This document shows positions 49,559-58,516 of a stretch of DNA of 64,000 nucleotides, in pieces. The position numbers were made by a program, and so were the translations under genes. The notes below the pieces were generated by a model. That model was given only the letters and a program-made list of their open reading frames with translations. It was not told the DNA's origin and did no database searches. Source of the DNA: Yoonia sp. (GTDB lineage Bacteria > Pseudomonadota > Alphaproteobacteria > Rhodobacterales > Rhodobacteraceae); the NCBI GenBank assembly GCA_023955335.1, contig JAGSGF010000004.1:1-64000 (forward strand), in the 5' to 3' direction. How positions within the stretch are numbered: position 1 is the stretch's first letter; every line of letters starts with the position of its first letter.

Positions 49559-49738
49559 ATGGATATTTTGCTCGTCTTGATCCCGGTGTCTTTGGCGTTG
49601 TCGATAGCAGCGCTTGTTGCATTTTTATGGACGCTGCGAAGTGCGCAATATGATGATCTTGACGGCGCTGCTTGGCGCATTCTTTCGGATGACGATACAG
49701 ACCCGTCTGACGATGATCAGCAGACCCCGCCACCCTAA
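49559..49738 (+). CDS. ccoS: CcoS, cbb3 oxidase maturation protein (59 aa; absent from supplied ORF track)
   Basis: Hand translation MDILLVLIPVSLALSIAALVAFLWTLRSAQYDDLDGAAWRILSDDDTDPSDDDQQTPPP; typical CcoS QYDDLDGAAWRIL motif. Confidence 0.92.
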   Translation: MDILLVLIPVSLALSIAALVAFLWTLRSAQYDDLDGAAWRILSDDDTDPSDDDQQTPPP

Positions 49739-49831
49739 CCAAAGTACCCGCACCAAATTTCTTGCAAATTGTCCCGTGATTGCGAATAAGAAGCAGTCGG
49801 CAAATTGACCGCGTCAGGGGAGAGTTCAAAG

Positions 49832-50944
49832 ATGCAAAATACAGTCGTGAACAGCTGGAACGAGTGGGATCCACTGAAGCATGTGATCGTGGGCCGTGCG
49901 GATGATTGCCACATCCCACCCGAGGAACCCGCGCTGGACGCCAAAGTGCCTGAAGACAGCGACATGCGTGGCATGTGGGGAAAGCGTCCGCAGGAAACCA
50001 TCGACCGCGCCAACGAGCTTTTGGACAACTTTGCGTCCATGCTGCAAAAGCGCGGCGTCCGTGTGGACCGCCCGACGTCGATTGACCATTCGCAGCCTGC
50101 AACGACCCCTGATTTCCATACGCAAAGCCAGTTCGGCTGCATGCCGCCCCGCGATGTGTTGCTGACTGTCGGGTCCGAAATGCTTGAGGCAACGATGTCG
50201 TACCGCTGTCGTTGGTTCGAGTACTTGAATTACCGCCCGTTGATGCAGCAATACTTCAACGAAGACCCGAATTTCCGGCACGAAAGCGCCCCAAAACCGC
50301 GCCTGACCAATGCCGATTATCATCCTGATTACCTGTCCGAAAAGATTGGCGATACCAAGCGGCTTGAATGGGCGGCGAATAAGTTCTTTGTCACGACCGA
50401 AGAAGAGCCGCTGTTTGACGCCGCTGACGTTCTACGTTTTGGTCGCGATCTTGTTGTGCAGCACGGGTTCACCACGAACCTTAAAGGGATCGAATGGCTC
50501 AAGCGCCATTTCCCTGACCACCGCGTGCATACTGTCAATTTCCCCGGTGATCCGTACCCGATCCACATTGATGCGACGTTCACGCCGCTGCGCCCAGGGT
50601 TGATTTTGAACAATCCGCACCGCCGTTTGCCCGACGATCAGCGCAAAATGTATAATGACAACGGCTGGGAAATTGTTGATGCGGCGCAGCCTGCGCATAA
50701 CGCGCCGCCGCCGCTTTGCTATTCTTCCACGTGGTTGTCGATGAACGTGCTTGTGCTTGACCCCAAAACGGTCTGCGTCGAAGCGTCAGAAGTGTACCAG
50801 ATGGAACAGATGGACAAGCTGGGCATGGACGTTATCCCTGTCGAACTGCGCGATGCTTATGCGTTTGGTGGTGGCCTGCATTGCTGCACCGCAGATGTAT
50901 ACCGCGAAGGCGTGTGCGAAGATTATTTCCCCAACCTCTCGTAA
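49832..50944 (+). CDS. Amidinotransferase, L-arginine:glycine amidinotransferase-like
   Basis: NSWNEWDPLKHVIVGRADD, MPPRDVLLTVGSEMLEATMSYRCRWFEY, FDAADVLRFGRDL, HIDATFTPLRPGLILNN, GGGLHCCTADV catalytic Cys region. Confidence 0.9.
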   Translation: MQNTVVNSWNEWDPLKHVIVGRADDCHIPPEEPALDAKVPEDSDMRGMWGKRPQETIDRANELLDNFASMLQKRGVRVDRPTSIDHSQPATTPDFHTQSQFGCMPPRDVLLTVGSEMLEATMSYRCRWFEYLNYRPLMQQYFNEDPNFRHESAPKPRLTNADYHPDYLSEKIGDTKRLEWAANKFFVTTEEEPLFDAADVLRFGRDLVVQHGFTTNLKGIEWLKRHFPDHRVHTVNFPGDPYPIHIDATFTPLRPGLILNNPHRRLPDDQRKMYNDNGWEIVDAAQPAHNAPPPLCYSSTWLSMNVLVLDPKTVCVEASEVYQMEQMDKLGMDVIPVELRDAYAFGGGLHCCTADVYREGVCEDYFPNLS

Positions 50945-50962
50945 CCTAACAGGAACAGACCC

Positions 50963-51637
50963 ATGGATTTGAACGCTGATTTTTCTGTACGCGCGGTTGT
51001 GCACGCTGCTGACATCCCGTGGGTCACGTCCCCGATGAAGGGCGTGGACCGCCGTATGCTGGACCGCATGGGCGCAGAGGTCGCGCGTGCCACCACCATC
51101 GTGCGCTATGCGCCCGGGTCCGCATTTTCGCCCCACGTGCATACGGGCGGTGAAGAGTATCTGGTCTTGTCAGGCACATTCCAAGATGAACACGGGGATT
51201 TCCCTGCGGGATCCTATGTGCGCAACCCGCCCCAGTCGTCGCACACGCCAAGCTCGGTGGATGGCGCAGTGATCATGGTCAAGCTATGGCAGTTTGATAT
51301 GGATGATCGCACCGCAGTGACTTTACGGCCAGAAGACATGACGCCAGAGCCAGCCCGCAATGGCGTGACAATCACACTGCTCCACACTGACGACCGCGAA
51401 ACGGTACGGATTGAAGATTGGGCCGCTGGCACGGAGATCGACATTGCAGATCACGGTGGGGCTGAAGTCTTCGTCATTGACGGCGCCTTTGCCGAGGGCG
51501 GCGAGGACTTCAAAACAGATAGTTGGCTGCGCTTGCCTGTTGGGCATGATCTGACGGCAACGGCCGGACCAAACGGGGCGCGCGTCTGGATTAAAACAGG
51601 CCACCTGCGCACCCCGCCTACGCAACCAGCCGTCTGA
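50963..51637 (+). CDS. Cupin (ChrR-like bicupin) domain protein
   Basis: YAPGSAFSPHVHTGGEEYLVLSGTFQDEHGDFPAGSYVRNPPQSSHTP. Confidence 0.85.
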   Translation: MDLNADFSVRAVVHAADIPWVTSPMKGVDRRMLDRMGAEVARATTIVRYAPGSAFSPHVHTGGEEYLVLSGTFQDEHGDFPAGSYVRNPPQSSHTPSSVDGAVIMVKLWQFDMDDRTAVTLRPEDMTPEPARNGVTITLLHTDDRETVRIEDWAAGTEIDIADHGGAEVFVIDGAFAEGGEDFKTDSWLRLPVGHDLTATAGPNGARVWIKTGHLRTPPTQPAV

Positions 51638-52680
51638 TGGACACGGATGTTGTGATCGTTGGCGGTGGCCTGTCCGGGCTGGCGTTGGCGGATGAATTCC
51701 ACCGCACTGGTGTAGATTTTCAACTGGTCGAGGCGCGAGACCGTTTCGGTGGGCGTATCCATACAGCTCGGGTTGATGGGGCTGCCTTTGATCTTGGCCC
51801 CGCGTGGTTCTGGCAAGGCCAGCCGCGCATGGCAGCCGCGACAAAGCGGTTTGGCCTGACAGTGTTCGAGCAATACAGCACAGGCGACATCGTGGCCGAG
51901 GATCAGAACGGAAACGTTCAACGCGGCGCAGGCTTTGCATCGATGGCTGGATCGTTGCGGATTGCAGGGGGCATGACGGCATTGGTTGATGCCTTTGCAG
52001 AAACTGTCCCTGCAGACAGGCTGCATCTGGGGCAGGCGGTGTTTGCAATTTCACAGACCGATAACGGCGTGATCGTCACAACAGATAAACTTAGCATTTC
52101 AGCTAACAGAGTGATCCTCGCGCTGCCGCCACGTGTTGCGCAGACAATGACCTTTGATCCTGCCCTATCTGCTGATCAATCGCGTGCGATGGGCAATATA
52201 CCGACATGGATGGCTGGACACGCCAAATATGTGGCGATCTATGACAAAGCATATTGGCGTGATGCAGGGCTTTCAGGTGACGCGCAAAGCAGACGTGGAC
52301 CGATGGTTGAAGTCCACGATGCATCGCCGCAATCAGGCGGGCCCTACGCGGCTTTCGGGTTTGTCGGCTTTGACGCGGACACACGGGCCGCGCACCGCGA
52401 TGAGATGACCAAGATGGCGGCCGATCAGTTGGAACGGCTGTTCGGGGCCACGCCACGACAGCTTATTTTGCAAGATTGGGCGCAAGAACCACACACTGCA
52501 ACGCCCGCCGATTTTACCAGTGCAGGCCACCCCGCATATGGTCGCCCGCGTGCATTGGCCAACATCTGGGACGGGCGGGTCATTTTTGGGTCATCTGAAA
52601 TGGGCCAATCGTTTGGCGGGTATCTAGAGGGCGCGTTGGAAGCAGCACAAGATGTAGGCAATTTGCTGCGACACGGCTGA
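51637..52680 (+). CDS. FAD-dependent flavin monoamine oxidase family protein
   Basis: DVVIVGGGLSGLALADEFHRTGVDFQLVEARDRFGGRI Rossmann motif; C-terminal SSEMGQSFGGYLEGALEAA. Confidence 0.9.
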   Translation: MDTDVVIVGGGLSGLALADEFHRTGVDFQLVEARDRFGGRIHTARVDGAAFDLGPAWFWQGQPRMAAATKRFGLTVFEQYSTGDIVAEDQNGNVQRGAGFASMAGSLRIAGGMTALVDAFAETVPADRLHLGQAVFAISQTDNGVIVTTDKLSISANRVILALPPRVAQTMTFDPALSADQSRAMGNIPTWMAGHAKYVAIYDKAYWRDAGLSGDAQSRRGPMVEVHDASPQSGGPYAAFGFVGFDADTRAAHRDEMTKMAADQLERLFGATPRQLILQDWAQEPHTATPADFTSAGHPAYGRPRALANIWDGRVIFGSSEMGQSFGGYLEGALEAAQDVGNLLRHG

Positions 52681-52792
52681 AAACTGTGACAAGCAGGCCA
52701 TAGCTGCGGATTCCTATAAACGAGGTCTGGCCAGAATCGGAATGGGGGCAGTATCCAGAGCGGGCTCGGGGGGGCATTATTGGGAATTTTTT

Positions 52793-53692
52793 ATGCGTCC
52801 TGTACTGGCTTTTTTGATCGCGATACTACCTTTTGCAACACCCGCCTTTTCTGAAGGGCGCGAGGTGATTGGCACAGGCCGTTTATTTACCAATGACTTT
52901 TTCGGTGATGGGCGTGATCGGTGGCGCACCGGGTCTTACGTCTATAGCCATGTACGTGGGCGCGATGCCTATACGGGCACAGAAAGTTTTGGCGATCTCA
53001 TCGAGTACCGTCTGCGCGCAGAGATTATTGCACCCGCGACTGGCCCTGCGCCTGGTGATCGGCCTTATGTCGGCGCAATGTCGATTGGGGCGCTGACGCA
53101 TTTTGACATGAGCAGCGTTCAAGTTTCGCTTGGGTCGGAATTGACGGCAATTGGCCCACAAACCGGATTGTCCGCATTCCAAGAAAGTTTTCACGATGCC
53201 TTTGATATGCCGGGGCCACGTTTCCCCGAGGATCAAGTCGACGATGCGTTTTTTCTCAGCGGGATCGCCGCTGCGACACGGCCATATCGGCTGGCCGACA
53301 ACATAAGCGTTCGTCCGTTTGTTGAGGGACAAATTGGCGCAGAGGATTTTGTCCGTGCAGGTGCAGACATGATTATTGGTCGGGTGGCGCAAGATGATCT
53401 GCTGCTGCGCGATGTTGTAACTGGGCAACTGTACCGTGGGACCGAAGGGGACGCAGTTGGGCTGTCTTACCTGATTGGTGCCGATGTGGCGTCTGTTTTT
53501 GACAGTCATTATCTGCCGGCCGATATGGGATATACAGTGTCCGATACGCGCACACGCGCAAGGGCTGGTGTGTTTTGGCAGATGGGCGAAGATGTATCGT
53601 TCTTTTACGGGGCCACTTATCTGTCCGAAGAATTCGAAGGCCAGACCGAAGGTCAGGTTCTCGGGTCACTGAAGCTAAATTTCAACTTCTAA
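52793..53692 (+). CDS. LpxR/DUF2219-like outer-membrane lipid A deacylase family protein
   Basis: Signal peptide; RLFTNDFFGDGRDRWRTGSYVYSHVRG, terminal beta strand LKLNFNF; likely start MRPVLAFLIA. Confidence 0.7.
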   Translation: MRPVLAFLIAILPFATPAFSEGREVIGTGRLFTNDFFGDGRDRWRTGSYVYSHVRGRDAYTGTESFGDLIEYRLRAEIIAPATGPAPGDRPYVGAMSIGALTHFDMSSVQVSLGSELTAIGPQTGLSAFQESFHDAFDMPGPRFPEDQVDDAFFLSGIAAATRPYRLADNISVRPFVEGQIGAEDFVRAGADMIIGRVAQDDLLLRDVVTGQLYRGTEGDAVGLSYLIGADVASVFDSHYLPADMGYTVSDTRTRARAGVFWQMGEDVSFFYGATYLSEEFEGQTEGQVLGSLKLNFNF

Positions 53693-53808
53693 TGAAATAG
53701 TTACGCCGCTTTGTTAAAGTGGGTTGATTGAAACCGTTTCAGCTTGCTAATGTCTAAGCATAATTCCGCGCACTTAATGACGTGGATAAGTTGAGGCAGA
53801 TAACAGGC

Positions 53809-54867
53809 ATGAAAACGGGCTTAATTGGCACGTTTGTCATCTCCTGGTCACAGACAGATATTGATGGGCAGCATGCGCCGCCTGTCACCGATCTAAATGT
53901 GGGTACCGCTTGGTCTTGGACGGGCGAAGCGGTGCGTGTTGATGGACCAAATGGCATTCTGCCGTTGGGTGCGTCGCAAGGAGAGGCAGACATTCGCAGC
54001 CGCGCGGCATTGACCGTGCGCAGGCTTTTGGCATCCGCGCAAGTGGACACACGCCGCATGGATGCGGCTGTGTTGCAAGGGCCGCTTTTTGAAGACAGCT
54101 TTCGCGTGACCGATGGGTTTGATACCTGGACTGTGACGCTGATCAACACTGGCGCCGGACGCAAACCGCTGTGCATGTTTATGGATGAAATTCCTCCGCG
54201 CCAACAAGATCTATGGGTCGTGGATCACCGGATTGAAACAACGCTGCGCCGCTTTGCAGAGCCCGCACAGGGCGGTGTTGTTTGCTTTACCCCCGGCACG
54301 ATGATCATGACCCCTGACGGTGCGCGTGATGTCGCAAGCCTGTCCGAGGGTGATTTTGTCCAAACCGCCGACAATGGCCGCGCCGAGATTCTTTGGCTTG
54401 GGCAACGCCGCGTGACAGGTGCGCGGCTTAAGGCCGTGCCGTCGCTGACGCCCATTCGATTGCGGGCAGGGGCGTTGGACAAAGACGTGCCTGACGCGGG
54501 GCTTCTGGTATCGCCTGATCACCGGATCGTATTGCGCGGGGCGCGTGCGCGTTCACTGTATAATGCGGACGAAGTCCTTGTGACCGCCCGCGACCTGATC
54601 AACGACCATTCAATCATTCGCGATCATGGTCAGCGCGAAGTCATCTATATCCACATGATGTTGCCGCACCATGAAGTCGTGTTTGCGAACGGCGTCGCGA
54701 CGGAAAGCTTCCACCCTGCCAGCGCAGAGCTGTCGGTGATGGAAGACACGACCCGTGACCGGATGCTCGATCGACTGCCAGATTTGCGCGACAGCGTTCA
54801 CAACTACGGCGATTATGCGCGGCGTGTGTTGTCAGACAGCGAAGCGGCGATCTTGCAGCACGCCTAA
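53809..54867 (+). CDS. Hint (hedgehog/intein) domain-containing protein
   Basis: VVCFTPGTMIMTPDGARDVASLSEGDFVQTADNG ... LLVSPDHRIVLRGARA ... HHEVVFANGVATESFHP. Confidence 0.85.
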   Translation: MKTGLIGTFVISWSQTDIDGQHAPPVTDLNVGTAWSWTGEAVRVDGPNGILPLGASQGEADIRSRAALTVRRLLASAQVDTRRMDAAVLQGPLFEDSFRVTDGFDTWTVTLINTGAGRKPLCMFMDEIPPRQQDLWVVDHRIETTLRRFAEPAQGGVVCFTPGTMIMTPDGARDVASLSEGDFVQTADNGRAEILWLGQRRVTGARLKAVPSLTPIRLRAGALDKDVPDAGLLVSPDHRIVLRGARARSLYNADEVLVTARDLINDHSIIRDHGQREVIYIHMMLPHHEVVFANGVATESFHPASAELSVMEDTTRDRMLDRLPDLRDSVHNYGDYARRVLSDSEAAILQHA

Positions 54868-54876
54868 CTTTTACGC

Positions 54877-55248
54877 TCAACCGCTCGATTCCCACGTGGA
54901 GAACCCGTCGCGCAGGTGCGCGCATGCAAACCCCATATCGTTGAGCGTCGCAACAGTTAACGCGGACCGCCAGCCAGATGCGCAGTGGAACACAAATGTT
55001 TTGTCTTGGGCAAAGATGTCTTTGAAATACGGGCTTTCGGGATCAACCCAAAACTCGGCCATGCCGCGCGGGCAGTGAAAACTGTTTGGGATGAAACCCG
55101 ACCGGTCCCGTTCGCGCACGTCACGCAGGTCCACGATGACGACATTTTCGTCTTGCACCATCTTGATAGCGTCGGGCGTGCTGACCTCTTCGATCCGTGC
55201 GCGTGCCGATGCCACAAGGGCAGCCGCTGATGTTTTTAACTTTTCCAT
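54877..55248 (-). CDS. Rhodanese-like domain protein (cytoplasmic)
   Basis: VVIVDLRDVRERDRSGFIPNSFHCPRGMAEFW, FVFHCASGWRSALT active Cys. Confidence 0.88.
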   Translation of the reverse strand: MEKLKTSAAALVASARARIEEVSTPDAIKMVQDENVVIVDLRDVRERDRSGFIPNSFHCPRGMAEFWVDPESPYFKDIFAQDKTFVFHCASGWRSALTVATLNDMGFACAHLRDGFSTWESSG

Positions 55249-55251
55249 CTG

Positions 55252-55986
55252 CTATCCTTCTTTGAAAAGACGCCCGTATGGCAGGGCGGTTAAATCTATG
55301 CCGCTGAATTTGGCCATGTGCCAAGCTAGCACCTGATTGCTCGAGAGCACAGGCAAACCCGTCTCCGCCTCGAGCGTTTCAATTATGTCGAGCGTGCGCA
55401 GGTTTGTGCACGATAGAAATAGCGCGTCGATGCCGCCCTTGGCCGCGAGGGCGACCGCCGCGTCATATGTCGATTGCGGGCTGATATGGGCGACGACCGT
55501 TTCGCAGGCCTCATTGAACGACCCGAACACAGGACAGGCGATGCCGTTGGTCCCCAACACATTGACGAGATGCGCAGAGACCTCTTCCACATAGGGCGAC
55601 AAAAATCCAAGCTGTTGGATGTTCAACGCCGCGCAAGCTGCGAGCAAACCGCTTACGGGCTGAGTAACTTGGGGCGTTATGCACCCCTCGCGGACCAATC
55701 GTGCGATGTTATCCGCGCCAATTTGCGCCGTACCTGATGTGCACCCATAGCCCACAACGCTGAACTTTGTGGGCTCTGCAAACAGGCTGGCGGCAGCTGG
55801 CAGTGTCTCGGCCATCTGTTGCAACGTATCTCGGGTCACTTGGGTCGCGGTTGGCACACGGGTCACGTAGATCAATGGATCAGGGCCAAAGATGCGCCTG
55901 AAATCCTGCTCAATCGTCTCGTCTGATTGCAGCACGATCAGGCCCATTGCGGGCAGAGAAGCGTCCGTTGTGAAATGAAAGCTCAT
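55252..55986 (-). CDS. Asp/Glu racemase superfamily protein, EutA/maleate isomerase-like
   Basis: VVGYGCTSGTAQIG and LFLSCTNLRTLDIIETLE catalytic Cys pair; GLIVLQSDETIEQDFRRIF. Confidence 0.85.
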   Translation of the reverse strand: MSFHFTTDASLPAMGLIVLQSDETIEQDFRRIFGPDPLIYVTRVPTATQVTRDTLQQMAETLPAAASLFAEPTKFSVVGYGCTSGTAQIGADNIARLVREGCITPQVTQPVSGLLAACAALNIQQLGFLSPYVEEVSAHLVNVLGTNGIACPVFGSFNEACETVVAHISPQSTYDAAVALAAKGGIDALFLSCTNLRTLDIIETLEAETGLPVLSSNQVLAWHMAKFSGIDLTALPYGRLFKEG

Positions 55987-57116
55987 AGTATCACCATATC
56001 CCGTGTGTAGGGCGCGGATAAGAACCGTACGCCGGTGTCTGTCACCACGATATTTTCTTCGTGAACCAACATTTTACCGCCTCCCACGTCGATGCCGGGT
56101 TCCAGCGTTAGGACCATGCCTTCGGCCAATACCGTCTTGTCCGCAGGGATCAGTGATGGCCATTCGGTAAGTTGCATACCCAATCCGTGGCCAAGTCGCC
56201 CTGTGTCTGACCCACCTGCACCGCCTGTGACGATGTCGTCCATCGCGTGGAAAAGCTGCGCGGCAGTGATGCCCGGTTTTGCGATGTCCATTGCTGCATT
56301 TACGGCGTCGATCAGTTTCCGATGCGCCGCTTGGGACACATCCGTCACGGACCCAACCGCAAAATTCCGGTCGAAATCGCAGAAATAGCCGTTCACGGTC
56401 AGGCCGGTGTCGAGCATGAGTATATCCCCGTCCTGCAAGGGCGCGTCAGACGCAGGCGAGATTACATCATCATAGCCGCCACTGCCCGCACCACCAGCCA
56501 GATAGGGCACAAAGTCGGCCCCTTCATCCAAGCATAGCATCTGGAATTTGCGGAATACCGTCGACAACGGCACACCGGCGCCCGCGATTTCGGGAACGCG
56601 CGCAAAGGCACGGGTAGCCACGTCGCAGGCCGTTTGGATCGCTGCGACCTCGGCCTTTGATTTGATCATGCGCAGGGCGGGGATGATCCCGCCGTCGCTG
56701 ACAATCTTGGACCCAATTGCCTCTTGCAGCACGTCGAAATCATCGAGCGGCATGCGGAGATGGGTTTCTAATCCCATTGGTACCGCGACATTCAATGCGC
56801 CCAATTCGCGCAGCGTGTTGGCCAGAAGGCCCACACCATCGTCGTCATAGTCTGGCGACCGCCATGTGCGGATGTCTTTAATCCATGACCGTCCCATAAG
56901 GGCCGCGCCAATGGTGGGGATCACGGCAACCGGATCACCGTTGGCTGGGACAACCAAGAACCAAGGCCGCGCGGGGCTTTCCCAGAACCGTGTCAGGTAG
57001 CCCGTGAAATACCGGACCTCTGGTTCGGTCGTGAGCAGCAGCGCGTCGATGCCGCGATCCGCCATCATGGATTGGGCGCGGGCCGTGCGGGCCTTGTATT
57101 CGGATGTGGCGAACAC
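55983..57116 (-). CDS. M24 family peptidase/creatinase-fold hydrolase
   Basis: MLDTGLTVNGYFCDFDRNFAVG, GRLGHGLGMQLTEWPSL, VLTLEPGIDV...LVHEENIVVT metal-binding motifs. Confidence 0.88.
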   Translation of the reverse strand: MFATSEYKARTARAQSMMADRGIDALLLTTEPEVRYFTGYLTRFWESPARPWFLVVPANGDPVAVIPTIGAALMGRSWIKDIRTWRSPDYDDDGVGLLANTLRELGALNVAVPMGLETHLRMPLDDFDVLQEAIGSKIVSDGGIIPALRMIKSKAEVAAIQTACDVATRAFARVPEIAGAGVPLSTVFRKFQMLCLDEGADFVPYLAGGAGSGGYDDVISPASDAPLQDGDILMLDTGLTVNGYFCDFDRNFAVGSVTDVSQAAHRKLIDAVNAAMDIAKPGITAAQLFHAMDDIVTGGAGGSDTGRLGHGLGMQLTEWPSLIPADKTVLAEGMVLTLEPGIDVGGGKMLVHEENIVVTDTGVRFLSAPYTRDMVIL

Positions 57117-58163
57117 TTAGGCCACGCCTTCGGACAGCACGGCAAGCACACGGGCATCGGCGGGCAGGTCGAGACCCGCAAGCAAAGCCGCAAGGCCAGC
57201 GCCCCCAGATGTGGAACACGCCAGATCATGTGCGGCCAATACGGGCATCGCGGATTGGGCCTCCTCTTCGGAAATAGTCACGAACAGATCGGCGTCAGTG
57301 GCCAACCCCTTAAGCGCGATCAGCGATGGTTCTTTGCAGTCCAAGCGACCCATTTCAGACGTCGGGCCATCGGCCAGTACACAGTGACCTGCTTTGATAG
57401 ATTCCATCAGGGCGGGGGCAAACTCGGGCTCAATCACGATGATCTGCGGGGCGTCGCCCCATTCAGCGCGGGCCATCGCAGCGGCCGCTCCGGCTAAGCC
57501 GCCAACACCTGCTTGAAGTAGGATATGTGTCGGCGGGGCAGGTATTTGCCCAAACACCTCGTCCATCAACACGCAGTAGCCTTCCATCAGGCGGTGGGGC
57601 ACCTCGTAATAATCATCCCACGACGTGTCAGACAGCAGGGACCAGCCATTTGCGTCGCCGTCGACCATCGCGGCTTCCATGCTTTGCGCATAGTTGGTGC
57701 CAGACCGGACCACTTCGGCCCCCATATCGCGCAGGCGGACCGCAAAGCTTTCAGGGACAGCCTTGGCCAGATAGATAACCGCCTTTGCGCCAAACACCTT
57801 CGCACCTGCGGCGACAGACAGGCCGTGGTTGCCTGCACTGGCACTGACATAGGTGCGACCAGCCAGAACCTGAGACAAATCATCACCACCAATGGCTGCG
57901 GCATCATGGGCAATGACATAGGCGGCACCCAGCGCTTTGAAACTACCCAGCCCCATGCGGTCGCGTTCGTCTTTCACATGAACCCAAGCAACGCCTGCCA
58001 GTTTGGCCAAACCCGCAGCATCGACCAATGGGGTGACTTTGGCCGCCGGACAACGGGCAAGCAAGGCGGTCGGGGCCGCTGCATCCACGCTTGGCGCATG
58101 GATCTGCGATGGCATTTTTATCGGGGTATCGGCGTGGCGGAATGGGTTTGGAAAACTGTGCAT
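57117..58163 (-). CDS. PLP-dependent lyase (diaminopropionate ammonia-lyase / threonine dehydratase-like)
   Basis: VKDERDRMGLGSFKALGAAYV PLP Lys motif, SASAGNHGLSVAAGAKVFGA, LLQAGVGGLAGAAAA, STSGGAGLAAL. Confidence 0.85.
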   Translation of the reverse strand: MHSFPNPFRHADTPIKMPSQIHAPSVDAAAPTALLARCPAAKVTPLVDAAGLAKLAGVAWVHVKDERDRMGLGSFKALGAAYVIAHDAAAIGGDDLSQVLAGRTYVSASAGNHGLSVAAGAKVFGAKAVIYLAKAVPESFAVRLRDMGAEVVRSGTNYAQSMEAAMVDGDANGWSLLSDTSWDDYYEVPHRLMEGYCVLMDEVFGQIPAPPTHILLQAGVGGLAGAAAAMARAEWGDAPQIIVIEPEFAPALMESIKAGHCVLADGPTSEMGRLDCKEPSLIALKGLATDADLFVTISEEEAQSAMPVLAAHDLACSTSGGAGLAALLAGLDLPADARVLAVLSEGVA

Positions 58164-58363
58164 TTGGAAGCCCTTATTTGTTAACCTGATGAAGCCTTAA
58201 GCGGCGCGTCAGCGTCAATAGGAAATGATCTGAATGGATCATTCATAGATTCTTCAGAAATTCTACCGACATAAAAGTGTCTAAAAGCGACCTTTCTGGG
58301 GTGGCCACCATGTCGGGGCACGTGTATCCGAGCGATGCGGTCGTAACTTTTACACAAGAACAA

Positions 58364-58391
58364 TGACGTTTATGTGCAGAAAGTGACGTTT
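58364..58391. promoter_or_regulatory. Direct repeats TGACGTTT, 20 bp apart, in divergent promoter region
   Basis: TGACGTTT at 58364-58371 and 58384-58391. Confidence 0.4.
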
Positions 58392-58516
58392 CACGCGGGG
58401 CGGCTGGGCTCGTTTTGGGCCTGCGGCTACCGAAAAGGTGCTTTTTGCAGGTTAACTATTGCAATCAAACGCACTTGCCCGCGTTATTATCGCCACTCAT
58501 AGGGAGACTAAGAAAA

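Noticed and set aside
49437-50192. 251-aa minus-strand ORF across ccoS/amidinotransferase
   Set aside because: Antisense to the ccoI end, ccoS and amidinotransferase, which have clear motifs
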